A stretch of 13,150 nucleotides of DNA, from positions 1-13,150 of the forward strand of contig JAEZWY010000006.1 of NCBI GenBank assembly GCA_023442905.1, given 5' to 3'. A program made the position numbers and the translations under genes. Below, piece by piece: positions 5,654 through 13,150 of this stretch. This stretch comes from Bacillota bacterium (lineage in GTDB: Bacteria; Bacillota; Bacilli; Lactobacillales; Aerococcaceae). Within the stretch, counting starts at the first letter, position 1. Every line of letters starts with the position of its first letter. The notes beneath the pieces were generated by a model, which saw only the letters and a list, made by a program, of their open reading frames with translations, did no database searches and was not told the origin of the DNA.

Positions 5654-7054
5654 TTAGCCGACGCTGCCTTCCATTTCATAAGCGATTAGACGGTTTAATT
5701 CGACGGCGTATTCCATCGGTAATTCCTTCGATATAGGTTCCACGAACCCTACGATAATCATTTCAGTCGCTTGTTGCTCGGTCAAGCCACGGCTCATTAA
5801 ATAATACAATTGTTCTTCTGAAACTTTCGAAACTTTTGCTTCATGTTCTAAGTTGACATAAGAATTATGTATCTCGTTATATGGGATCGTATCGGATTTC
5901 GATTGGGCATCCAATAATATGGTGTCACATTCAATATGGGAATCGGAATTTTTGGCATCCGCTGAAACATAAACTTGGCCACGATAATTCACAACTCCGC
6001 CTTCTCGTGCAATCGATTTAGAAACAATCGTACTAGATGTATCCGGAGCCAAATGATAAATCTTTGTACCCGTATCTTGGATTTGACCTTTCCCAGCCAT
6101 AGCCATCGTTGTGACGGTCCCTTTTGCGCCTCTTCCTTTTAAGAAAATACTTGGATATTTCATGGTCGTTTTAGCACCAATATTGCCATCGACCCATTCG
6201 ACTGTCGCATTTTCTGCAGCCGTTGCGCGTTTCGTCACTAAATTATACACGTTGTCTGACCAGTTTTGGATCGTTGTATAACGGCAATAGGCATCTTTTT
6301 TCACAATGATTTCAACCGTTGCGGCATGTAAAGAGCTCGATGAAAAGGTGGGCGCGGTACAGCCTTCAACATAATGAATGCTGGCTCCTTCATCGACCAC
6401 AATCAACGTTCGTTCAAACTGCCCCATCGATTCTTCGTTCATTCTAAAATACATCTGAATCGGAACATCCACTCGGACATTTTTTGGAACATATAAAAAG
6501 GTTCCCCCTGACCAAGCAGCAGCATTTAAAGCAGACAATTTGTTGTCGTCATAAGGGACAACCGTTCCAAAATACTCTTTAAATATTTCAGGGTATTCTT
6601 GTAGAGCCGAATCCGTATCCATAAAGACAATCCCAATGTCCTCAAATTGTTTCTTCATATTATGATAAACAACTTCGGATTCATATTGCGCACCTGCACC
6701 AGCTAAATAAGCTCTTTCCGCTTGCGGTACACCTAATCGTTCAAAAGTTTCTTTGATTTTTTCGGGTACGTCATCCCATGTTCGAGCGGGTTTATTTGAG
6801 GCTTGACGGTAAAATGTATATTCGTCAAAGTCTAACTCCGATAGATCCGCTCCCCACTCTGGCATCGGACGATTTTTGAAATGCTCAAATGCTTTTAAAC
6901 GATAGTCTAACATCCATCGGGGCTCATTTTTTTTAGCCGATATTTCTCGAACGATTTCTTCTGTTAAACCTTTTTCTGTTTTATAAACAGACTCCACATC
7001 ATCATGGAAACCGTATTTATATTCTTCGCGGCTTGGTATCTTCTCCTGCATCAT
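5654..7054 (-). CDS. sufB: Fe-S cluster assembly scaffold SufB
   Basis: A 466-residue protein of the SufB/SufD family, of normal length for Firmicutes. SufB with SufC and SufD forms the cytoplasmic SufBC2D scaffold on which a nascent Fe-S cluster is built. Visible landmarks are PEWGADLSELDFDEYTFYRQ (65-84), the beta-helix core (about 190-400), HIECDTILLDAQSKSDTIP (373-391), in which Cys376 lies where the functional Cys405 of E. coli SufB is found, NLEHEAKVSKV (401-411), and the family tail LYYLMSRGLTEQQATEMIIVGF (416-437). The start ATG at 7054 is preceded by AAAGGGAGAG; a second ATG directly follows and cannot be excluded. It is the last gene of the operon, 15 bases after sufU, and ends just before a strong terminator. 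Confidence 0.95.
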   Translation of the reverse strand: MMQEKIPSREEYKYGFHDDVESVYKTEKGLTEEIVREISAKKNEPRWMLDYRLKAFEHFKNRPMPEWGADLSELDFDEYTFYRQASNKPARTWDDVPEKIKETFERLGVPQAERAYLAGAGAQYESEVVYHNMKKQFEDIGIVFMDTDSALQEYPEIFKEYFGTVVPYDDNKLSALNAAAWSGGTFLYVPKNVRVDVPIQMYFRMNEESMGQFERTLIVVDEGASIHYVEGCTAPTFSSSSLHAATVEIIVKKDAYCRYTTIQNWSDNVYNLVTKRATAAENATVEWVDGNIGAKTTMKYPSIFLKGRGAKGTVTTMAMAGKGQIQDTGTKIYHLAPDTSSTIVSKSIAREGGVVNYRGQVYVSADAKNSDSHIECDTILLDAQSKSDTIPYNEIHNSYVNLEHEAKVSKVSEEQLYYLMSRGLTEQQATEMIIVGFVEPISKELPMEYAVELNRLIAYEMEGSVG

Positions 7055-7069
7055 CTTCTCTCCCTTTCA

Positions 7070-7516
7070 TCAAACTGAGTTTTCACCCGATTGCAATAAG
7101 CCCTCTTCTAAAGCATGCCAACTCAATGTCGCACATCGTATACGTGTCGGAAATTTCGTTACTCCTTGTAAATAAGCTGCATCTTCAAGAGGATTCGTAT
7201 CGATTTCTTCATTTCCTTTCATAAACTCAAAAAATAAAGAAAGGAGTTCTAAAGCCTCTTCTGAGCTTTTTCCAAGCATGATTTCGGTTAGCATACTCGC
7301 ACTAGCCATTGAAATGGCACAACCCTCACCTTGAAATGCAATATCAACTATTTCATTATCTTCCAACCGATATTGCACTTTCACTAAATCACCACAAGAC
7401 GGGTTAAACAATTCCATTTCACCCGAAGGATTTTCGATTAAGCGTTTATTGCTTTGATTCGTTGAGTGCTCTTTAATAACCGTCTGATACAACATCTGTA
7501 AACGACTATTCCTCAT
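7070..7516 (-). CDS. sufU: Sulfur-transfer protein SufU (zinc-dependent, IscU-like fold)
   Basis: SufU takes the persulfide sulfur from SufS and passes it to the SufBCD scaffold. With the ATG at 7516 the protein has 148 residues, and the zinc ligands fall at Cys41, Asp43, Cys66 and Cys128 (NPSCGD, GEGCAIS, RIRCATLSW), the same numbering as in B. subtilis SufU. The insert between Cys66 and Cys128 that separates SufU from IscU is present. I chose this ATG because AAAGGAG lies 10 bases upstream and the N-terminus MRNSRLQMLYQTVI aligns with the family; a TTG at 7522 is too close to that site. The start overlaps the end of sufS by 11 bases, implying translational coupling. Confidence 0.95.
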   Translation of the reverse strand: MRNSRLQMLYQTVIKEHSTNQSNKRLIENPSGEMELFNPSCGDLVKVQYRLEDNEIVDIAFQGEGCAISMASASMLTEIMLGKSSEEALELLSLFFEFMKGNEEIDTNPLEDAAYLQGVTKFPTRIRCATLSWHALEEGLLQSGENSV

Positions 7517-8738
7517 CTGCAAAAAACTCCTTTGCTCTCGTTAAGCTTTGAATGAATTGATCAATTTCTTCTTTTGAATTGTAAAAACAGAGACTAGCTC
7601 GTGCACTTGCGACAATTCCTAATCTTCTCATTAAAATTTGTGCGCAATGGTGCCCTGCTCGAATAGCGATGCCATCAAGGTCTAGCACAGTCGCTAAATC
7701 ATGAGAATGGACGTCTTCAAGATTAAACATAACGACTCCGGAACGCGATTTACTAGCTAATGGCCCATACACTTGAACCCATTCTATTTCTTCAAGTTGG
7801 GCTAATAAATAGTTTGTTAATTTTTGTTCATAAGCTTCGATGTTCTTTAAGCCGATGTTTTCAATATAGCGGATTGCTGCGCCTAAACCAATCACGCCTG
7901 AAATGTTTGGTGTACCCGCTTCAAACTTATGCGGAATAGCTGCCCAAGTTGATTCGTTTTCGCCTACATACTCAATCATTTCACCACCGAAATTAGCTGG
8001 ATTGAAAGCTTCCAACCATTTTCGCTTACCATATAAAACCCCAATACCAGTTGGTCCATACATTTTATGAGCTGAAAAAGCATAGAAGTCGACATCTAAC
8101 TCTTCTACATCAATCTGGAAATGTGATACAGCTTGTGCTCCATCGACTACAACAATTGCCCCTACTTCATGGGCGAGTTGTGTCATCTTCTTCACAGGAT
8201 TGATGGTTCCAAGTGTATTAGAAACATGGGTGAAAGCAACAATTTTAGTATTAGAAGTTAGTTTTTCTTTGAAATCTTCTAAATCCATTTCACCGTCTGA
8301 CGATAGCTCTGCATAACGTAAGTGAGCGCCTTTTTCTTTAGCTAATTGTTGCCAAGGGATAATATTCGAATGATGCTCCATCGCAGTCAATAGAATTTCA
8401 TCGCCTTCTTCTATTAAAAATGACAGGCTTCTCGCACAATCATTGATGCTGGCAGTCGTTCCTGAAGTAAAGACGATTTCTTCTTTTTCTTTCGCACCAA
8501 TAAAATCAGCTACTTGTTGGCGTACCGAATCAAAAACTTCGGTCGACTCGCCTGAAAGAGTATGAATTCCTCGGTAAACATTTGCATTATAGTCTTGATA
8601 ATAGTTCGTTATGGCCTCAATTACTTGTTGTGGCTTTTGAGTTGTCGCAGCATTATCGAGATAAATTAACGGTTGATCGTATACTGAGCGCTTCAATATC
8701 GGAAAATCGTCTCGTATAATTCGCCAATTAATTTCCAT
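7506..8738 (-). CDS. sufS: Cysteine desulfurase SufS (PLP-dependent)
   Basis: A 410-residue class V aminotransferase-fold enzyme of the group II (SufS/CsdA) type. It converts L-cysteine to L-alanine and holds the sulfur as a persulfide. Motifs in order: YLDNAATTQKP (26-36), TSGTTASIN (91-99), EHHSN (121-125) stacking on PLP, VVDGAQAVSH (197-206) with Asp199, SAHKMYGPTGIG (222-233) with PLP-binding Lys225, and IRAGHHCAQ (359-367) with the persulfide-carrying Cys365. The short active-site loop around RAGHHC is the type that works with a SufU or SufE partner, and sufU follows directly. The ATG at 8738 lies within the end of sufD (11-base overlap) with AAAGGAAG upstream. Confidence 0.96.
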   Translation of the reverse strand: MEINWRIIRDDFPILKRSVYDQPLIYLDNAATTQKPQQVIEAITNYYQDYNANVYRGIHTLSGESTEVFDSVRQQVADFIGAKEKEEIVFTSGTTASINDCARSLSFLIEEGDEILLTAMEHHSNIIPWQQLAKEKGAHLRYAELSSDGEMDLEDFKEKLTSNTKIVAFTHVSNTLGTINPVKKMTQLAHEVGAIVVVDGAQAVSHFQIDVEELDVDFYAFSAHKMYGPTGIGVLYGKRKWLEAFNPANFGGEMIEYVGENESTWAAIPHKFEAGTPNISGVIGLGAAIRYIENIGLKNIEAYEQKLTNYLLAQLEEIEWVQVYGPLASKSRSGVVMFNLEDVHSHDLATVLDLDGIAIRAGHHCAQILMRRLGIVASARASLCFYNSKEEIDQFIQSLTRAKEFFADEE

Positions 8739-9933
8739 AATGGGTTAACTTCCTTTCGATGCGGTCAATTAATTGTTCTCTGACACTTGGTAAGGAGATT
8801 TCTTTTAAAACGATCCCTAAGAAACCTAGAATAACCAATTTTTCAGCTTGTAATTGATCTAAACCACGACTCATGAGGTAATACAATTGTTCTTTATCGA
8901 CTCGACTAACCGAAGCGGCATGCCCAGCTTGGACTTCAAATTCATCAATCAGTAAAATCGGGTTCGCATCCGCTCGCGCTTCATCCGATAACATCAGTAC
9001 ACGAGACTCTTGTTGCGCATTGCTATACTTGGATCCTCTTATAATATGGCCAATCCCATTAAACGATAACGTCGATTGTTCAAGCACGACACCATGTTGG
9101 AAAATATTGCCATCCGTATTTAATCCGATATTCGTTAATCCAACGTTTATCATTTGAACTTGCTGACCATGGCTAATCGCAACGGTCTTAACATCTGATG
9201 AAGAGCCTTGACCTTTTAACTGAATCTGAATATCTTCAATCACATTTCCATCATTCATTGCACCAAGGGCTAATAGAATTCTCGCATCTTTTTCAGTCTT
9301 TCCAGTTCGACGGATATAGGCTGTGGTTTCTTTTGCTAATTGACCTAATGCAAAGTATTGAATCAAAGAACCCTCTTCTGCAATGAAATCAACATGACCT
9401 TGAATACTCATTTTATGCTTGGAATCGGTCGCATATTTTTCGTTAATTTCTATTGAAGCGTTCTTGCCTGCATAAACCAATACTTGTTGATGACTGACAG
9501 TGGTAGCTTCATTATTTTGTATAAAATCAAGTTCAATAGGTTTATTCACTTGTACATTCTCCGGTGCATAAATAAAAATACCTCGGGTTAAATAAGCGAG
9601 GGTAAATGCATTGAAAACATCTTCTCTTTGCACAAAGGAACTTCGTTTATAAATACCTTCAAAGAATGCCCCATATTCCGTAAAGGCCGTTTGGAAATCT
9701 AAAATATGTACGCCATCTGCTCTTTTAACATTCACACTCTCACGCTTTTGATTTTCTGATGGAAAATTCCACAAATTCCATTTCGAATAATCGATTCGTT
9801 CGATTTCTAGTTTTGAAAGAGACTTTAGTGAATCGTATGCCGATAGTCGTTGATTTAAAAACCAATCTGATTCATTCAGCGTTTTGGAAATTTTTTCAAC
9901 TATTTCTTGACCATTCACAAACTGTTCTGACAT
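8728..9933 (-). CDS. sufD: Fe-S cluster assembly protein SufD
   Basis: SufD is the SufB paralogue that completes the SufBC2D complex and is thought to help with iron entry and cluster building. With the ATG at 9933 the protein has 401 residues. The beta-helix core is followed by NGIGHIIRGSKYSNAQQESRVLMLSDEARADANPILLIDE (292-331), EVQAGHAASVSRV (333-345), in which His338 lies where the functional His360 of E. coli SufD is found, and LYYLMSRGLDQLQAEKLVILGFLG (350-373). Earlier in-frame starts at 9963 and 9954 would overlap sufC and have no ribosome site, whereas AGGAG at 9944-9948 precedes the chosen ATG. The ribosome site itself overlaps the sufC stop codon. Confidence 0.94.
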   Translation of the reverse strand: MSEQFVNGQEIVEKISKTLNESDWFLNQRLSAYDSLKSLSKLEIERIDYSKWNLWNFPSENQKRESVNVKRADGVHILDFQTAFTEYGAFFEGIYKRSSFVQREDVFNAFTLAYLTRGIFIYAPENVQVNKPIELDFIQNNEATTVSHQQVLVYAGKNASIEINEKYATDSKHKMSIQGHVDFIAEEGSLIQYFALGQLAKETTAYIRRTGKTEKDARILLALGAMNDGNVIEDIQIQLKGQGSSSDVKTVAISHGQQVQMINVGLTNIGLNTDGNIFQHGVVLEQSTLSFNGIGHIIRGSKYSNAQQESRVLMLSDEARADANPILLIDEFEVQAGHAASVSRVDKEQLYYLMSRGLDQLQAEKLVILGFLGIVLKEISLPSVREQLIDRIERKLTHYGN

Positions 9934-9946
9934 TTGATTTCTACTC

Positions 9947-10717
9947 CTATTCATCGATATCAATATCTAATGCAAGCCCATTAGCAATATTTTTATAACC
10001 TTCCTTTTCAAGTTGCATTGCTAACTCAGCTCCACCACTCTTCACAATTCGTCCACCCATCATGATATGAACAAAATCGGGTTCGACATAATTTAATAAG
10101 CGCTGATAGTGCGTAATAATCAGAGAACCGAAATCATTACTTCTCATGGCATTGATCCCTTTTGAAACTACTTCTAAAGCATCAATATCTAATCCTGAGT
10201 CAATTTCATCTAATATCGCAATCTTAGGTTCAATCATCATCATCTGCAAAATTTCATTACGCTTTTTCTCTCCGCCTGAAAAACCTTCGTTTAAATAGCG
10301 TTCAGCCATTTCTTCTTGCATATCTAACATAGCCATTTTTTCATCGAGTTTCTCTATGAAATCACGAACACCCATTTTATCGTCTTCCGGTCGTTGCGCA
10401 TTAATCGCTGCTCGAATAAAGCCTGCATTCGTTACACCTGCAATTTCACTCGGATACTGTACAGCTAAAAATAATCCTGCACGCGCTCGTTCATCTACTT
10501 CCATTTCTAAAACGTTTAAATCGTCTAGCCATATTTCACCAGAAGTCACTTCAAATGAAGGATGGCCCATTAGAGTTGCTGCTAAAGTAGACTTTCCCGT
10601 ACCATTCGGTCCCATAACGGCATGAATTTCTCCGGTATTGATCGTCAGGTTTAACCCACTTAAAATTTCCTTCTCTTCAATGGATACACGTAAATCTTTA
10701 ATACGTAAAGTTGTCAT
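9947..10717 (-). CDS. sufC: Fe-S cluster assembly ATPase SufC
   Basis: A 256-residue ABC-type ATPase that works in the cytosol, not at a membrane, driving conformational change of SufB and SufD. Walker A GPNGTGKST (36-44), Q-loop Gln87 in AVQYPSEIAGV, signature FSGGEKKR (146-153), Walker B IAILDEIDSGLD (167-178) and the switch His203 in ITHYQRLL are all intact. FSGGEKKRNEI and LDEIDSGLDIDAL are characteristic of SufC rather than transport ATPases. The ATG at 10717 follows GAGGAG. Only 18 bases separate it from the stop of the siderophore-binding protein gene, so sufC, normally the first gene of a Firmicute suf operon, here lies inside a longer unit. Confidence 0.96.
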   Translation of the reverse strand: MTTLRIKDLRVSIEEKEILSGLNLTINTGEIHAVMGPNGTGKSTLAATLMGHPSFEVTSGEIWLDDLNVLEMEVDERARAGLFLAVQYPSEIAGVTNAGFIRAAINAQRPEDDKMGVRDFIEKLDEKMAMLDMQEEMAERYLNEGFSGGEKKRNEILQMMMIEPKIAILDEIDSGLDIDALEVVSKGINAMRSNDFGSLIITHYQRLLNYVEPDFVHIMMGGRIVKSGGAELAMQLEKEGYKNIANGLALDIDIDE

Positions 10718-10735
10718 CTGTATTCACTCTCCTCA

Positions 10736-11671
10736 TTATTTTAATGCTGACCAGACATCTGTCATCATTTGATTATATGCTTGTACCCCACCATTACTTA
10801 AATACCAAACATCCGCTGTTAAGTAATGAATGGCATCTTCTTGAAATGCTTTTGTGGTCTGGATTAATGGATTGGCTTCAAAATGTTTTTCAGTATCTTT
10901 TAACAAATCCGTTTCAGCAATCGCACTCGAACGGTCTAAAACAAAAATGATATCTGGATTCTCTCGAACAATGTATTCATACGAAATTTCCATCCCATGT
11001 TTTGAAACCTCAATGTTTTCATCAACTGGCGTAAATCCAAAGTCATCATAGACATGACCAAAACGCGAATTCGGACCAAAGGCAGATAAAGACCCGCCAT
11101 TATACATCACCATTAAGGCTGTCTTTTCTGAGGCTTGCGCCGCTTCCCCCAATTCTTCTTTTCTAGTTTCTAAATCTTGAAGCAACTGCTTAGCTTTTTC
11201 TTCTTTTCCAAAAATCTGAGCCAAGTTATTTAAGTTAGCTGCAATTGACTCAAACGTTCTATGGCTCGTTAACGAAAAGTCTACAGTTGGAATAAATTCG
11301 GACAAAGCATCAAAACTAGCAGAAGATCTTGAAGCAACAATTGCAAGTTCTGGTTGCATCGATAAGGTTATTTCTAAATCCACTTCGTGTAAGGTTCCAG
11401 CAAATTCTACTTCTTCATATTTTTCTAAATAAGTAGGCATTTCACCGGAAGCGGTTACTTCAATTCGATCCCCCAATCCAAGCGCATCCAAATTATCAAT
11501 TTGAGCATAGTCAAATACGCCTATATGTTCAGGATTATATGGTACTTCTACAATGTGATTTAAAGCATCCGTTACTTCAATTGTTTCACCAACGTCACTA
11601 ATTGTGTTAGCGGACGCGCACCCCATTAGTAGAATACTGCTTAAAATGGGTGCTATAAACATTTTTTTCAT
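10736..11671 (-). CDS. Siderophore-binding lipoprotein of an iron ABC transporter (YclQ/FatB/CeuA-like)
   Basis: A 311-residue class III (TroA/FepB-type) solute-binding lipoprotein. The signal peptide MKKMFIAPILSSILLMGC ends in a lipobox with Cys18 as the lipidated residue, so the mature protein sits on the outer face of the membrane. Features shared with the B. subtilis petrobactin-binding YclQ and relatives include GVFDYAQIDNLDALGLGD, then GGSLSAFGPNSRFGHVYDDF, then SYEYIVRENPDIIFVLDR, and near the end ADVWYLSNGG. This points to catecholate-type ferric siderophores, though the ligand is not proven. I chose the ATG at 11671 because GAGG lies nine bases upstream and the signal peptide then has normal length; a TTG at 11695 would add eight residues and overlap the ATPase gene. 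No biosynthesis genes are visible, so the siderophore may be made by other organisms. Confidence 0.88.
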   Translation of the reverse strand: MKKMFIAPILSSILLMGCASANTISDVGETIEVTDALNHIVEVPYNPEHIGVFDYAQIDNLDALGLGDRIEVTASGEMPTYLEKYEEVEFAGTLHEVDLEITLSMQPELAIVASRSSASFDALSEFIPTVDFSLTSHRTFESIAANLNNLAQIFGKEEKAKQLLQDLETRKEELGEAAQASEKTALMVMYNGGSLSAFGPNSRFGHVYDDFGFTPVDENIEVSKHGMEISYEYIVRENPDIIFVLDRSSAIAETDLLKDTEKHFEANPLIQTTKAFQEDAIHYLTADVWYLSNGGVQAYNQMMTDVWSALK

Positions 11672-11687
11672 CTCTCTTTTCCTCTCA

Positions 11688-12482
11688 TTAGACAATCATT
11701 TCTTCTGGATAGGATTCCAAAGTCTTGTTGTAATATAAACAAAATGCTTGGTCTTTGTGCTGGATAATTTCAACATCCGTATCATATAAGGCATCAATAA
11801 CTGGTTTTTGAAGCAATTGATCTACTGTGTCATTCATAAAAATTTCCCCATTTTTAAAAGCTACGACTCGATCAGCATAAGCCGCCGCATAATTAATGTC
11901 ATGTAAAATGACGACCACTGTTTTCCCTAAATCGTCCACTAAGTGATGCAACAGCTGCATAATCTGAACACTATACTTCATATCTAAGTTATTTAATGGT
12001 TCATCTAATAAAATATAATCCGAATCTTGGCATAATATTAAACCAATAAAAGCTCTCTGTAGCTGCCCACCCGATAAGGTATCTATGTAGGCGTGTTCGT
12101 ATTCTTCTAATCCCAAACATGTCAACGATTTTTCAATCAAAGCTTTACACTTCGGACCTAACTTCCCTTTTTTATGAGGAAATCGTCCAAATGCCATCAA
12201 TTCCCGAACTGTAATCCGCGCATGCATAGAGTTAGCTTGTTTAAGAATTGATAATTTTTTTGCCAATTCTTCTGAATTCCAATCAGCGATTTCTAAACCA
12301 TCAATAGCAATTCTTCCCGTATCATATGTAGAGAGACGTCCCATCATATTTAATAACGTCGATTTTCCTGCGCCATTTGGACCTATAAACGCAGTAAGGG
12401 TTCCAGGTTCTATTTCAAGTGAAACATCATTAAGGACCTTTTTATTTTTATACTGTTTGGAAACATTTTGTATTTGAATCAT
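11688..12482 (-). CDS. Iron-siderophore ABC transporter ATP-binding protein (YclP/FecE-like)
   Basis: A 264-residue ATPase of the FecCDE/BtuCD import class, powering ferric siderophore uptake at the inner face of the membrane. Walker A GPNGAGKST (34-42), Q-loop Gln82 in LSILKQANSMHARITVRELMAFGRFPH, signature LSGGQ (136-140), Walker B YILLDEPLNNLD (156-167) and His194 in VVILHDINYAAAYADR are intact. The Q-loop stretch and the D-loop NNLD are typical of YclP/CeuD/FatE rather than FepC or FhuC, matching the YclQ-like binding protein next door. The start ATG overlaps the permease stop in an ATGA arrangement, and the binding protein gene follows after 16 bases. Confidence 0.92.
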   Translation of the reverse strand: MIQIQNVSKQYKNKKVLNDVSLEIEPGTLTAFIGPNGAGKSTLLNMMGRLSTYDTGRIAIDGLEIADWNSEELAKKLSILKQANSMHARITVRELMAFGRFPHKKGKLGPKCKALIEKSLTCLGLEEYEHAYIDTLSGGQLQRAFIGLILCQDSDYILLDEPLNNLDMKYSVQIMQLLHHLVDDLGKTVVVILHDINYAAAYADRVVAFKNGEIFMNDTVDQLLQKPVIDALYDTDVEIIQHKDQAFCLYYNKTLESYPEEMIV

Positions 12483-13150
12483 TCCATTTCACTTCTTTCT
12501 TTTAAGAGTAAAAAGATAAAATACATACCACCAATAAAGTTAATGACAACACTTAAAGTGGTCTGAGTTTGAAAGACATGTTCAACGATTGTTTGACCTG
12601 CTAAGATAAATACGAGGGTAACCAGACTCGACCCCATAAATAAATAGCGATGTTCATAGGTCGAAAATAAACGGTACGTAATATTCGCGCCTAAAAACCC
12701 GAGAAAACTTGTTGGACCGACTAATGCAGTCACAGCTGATGTCATAATAGTCAAGACTAAAAAGTAGAAAAAGAATTCTCGCTTTACAGCGATTCCTAAA
12801 TTAATCGCATGATCACGCCCTAAGTGAATCACATCAAGTTCTTTATTTTTTGAAAATAGATATAGAATACATGGGGTTGTAATGAGAAACGTTATCCCTA
12901 ATAGACTGGTATTCACATGGTTAAAACTAGTCAAAGTTCGCGATAAAACCTGAGAATACTCGTTGGGATCCATTATGATTTGTAAAAATGTGGTGAAGCT
13001 ATCCGCAAAAGTATTAAATACTAAACCAAACATGAGTAAAACAAAGATGCGTCCAGGAAACTTTCTAGAAAAGAATTGATAAGCAAACAGACTTAGTACA
13101 GTTGTTAACATAACATTGATCATAAAATTATTGATTGGACTGGTATGTAG
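12479..13150 (-). CDS. Iron-siderophore ABC transporter permease (YclO/FecC-like), C-terminal part, runs off the window
   Basis: The frame stays open to the right edge, upstream of the first internal Met at 13123 (reading LHTSPINNFMINVML), so the true start lies outside. About 223 residues are visible. Hydrophobic spans alternate with short polar loops, as in FecCD permeases: roughly VMLTTVLSLFAYQFF, FVLLMFGLVFNTFA, TSLLGITFLITTPCILYLF, REFFFYFLVLTIMTSAVTALVGPTSFLGFLGANITYRL, and YLFMGSSLVTLVFILAG, VINFIGGMYFIFLLLKE. LGRDHAINLGI and VGPTSFLGFLGANITYRLFSTYEHRYL correspond to the conserved ATPase-contact and core segments. The position before the ATPase and the SFN-NTSLL stretch suggest the second permease (YclO type). 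A partner permease probably lies further upstream. Confidence 0.88.
   Translation of the reverse strand, partial: LHTSPINNFMINVMLTTVLSLFAYQFFSRKFPGRIFVLLMFGLVFNTFADSFTTFLQIIMDPNEYSQVLSRTLTSFNHVNTSLLGITFLITTPCILYLFSKNKELDVIHLGRDHAINLGIAVKREFFFYFLVLTIMTSAVTALVGPTSFLGFLGANITYRLFSTYEHRYLFMGSSLVTLVFILAGQTIVEHVFQTQTTLSVVINFIGGMYFIFLLLKERSEME

Noticed and set aside
9934..9963. Longer sufD N-terminus from 9963 or 9954
   Set aside because: It would overlap sufC without a ribosome site, while AGGAG precisely serves the ATG at 9933.

Overview
The window is AT-rich, with strong GGAGG-type ribosome sites, SufU-type SUF genes (no SufE or SufA) and a water-forming NADH oxidase. Together these point to a Firmicute, most likely Lactobacillales (a Carnobacteriaceae/Aerococcaceae/Enterococcaceae-like lactic acid bacterium). 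The genus cannot be fixed from the sequence alone.

Left part (1-3528). A family 3 glycoside hydrolase gene runs off the left edge on the minus strand. Divergent from it is a plus-strand alpha/beta hydrolase with a TTG start and an intact Ser-Asp-His triad. This converges on a minus-strand NADH oxidase gene (nox), with a shared bidirectional terminator between them. The GH3 gene has a recognisable promoter and a 28-bp inverted repeat just downstream of the predicted transcription start.

Middle part (3529-5653). This is a scar of mobile DNA. It holds the last ~130 codons of an IS21-type transposase (istA), an almost complete istB cut by an amber codon 16 codons before its apparent natural end, an istB terminator, and three GACTC-headed repeats at exact 21-bp spacing that look like the right end of the element. 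The left end is missing. A 46-bp near-perfect palindrome sits exactly where istA homology begins. Between the IS remnant and the suf genes lies ~480 bp of non-coding AT-rich sequence with three small hairpins about 41 bp apart and a 41-bp tandem duplication.

Right part (5592-13150, all minus strand). Eight genes lie head to tail with overlaps or gaps of at most 18 bp: FecCD-type permease (partial), ATPase, lipoprotein siderophore-binding protein, then sufC, sufD, sufS, sufU, sufB and a strong terminator. The transporter most resembles the YclNOPQ/Fat/Ceu petrobactin-type catecholate siderophore system. The layout suggests one transcription unit that imports ferric siderophore and builds Fe-S clusters: SufS takes sulfur from cysteine, SufU accepts it with its zinc site, and SufBC2D assembles the cluster.

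No wholly new system is evident. The most interesting points are the physical fusion of siderophore uptake to the suf operon, the palindrome at the IS break, and the 41-bp periodic non-coding block.
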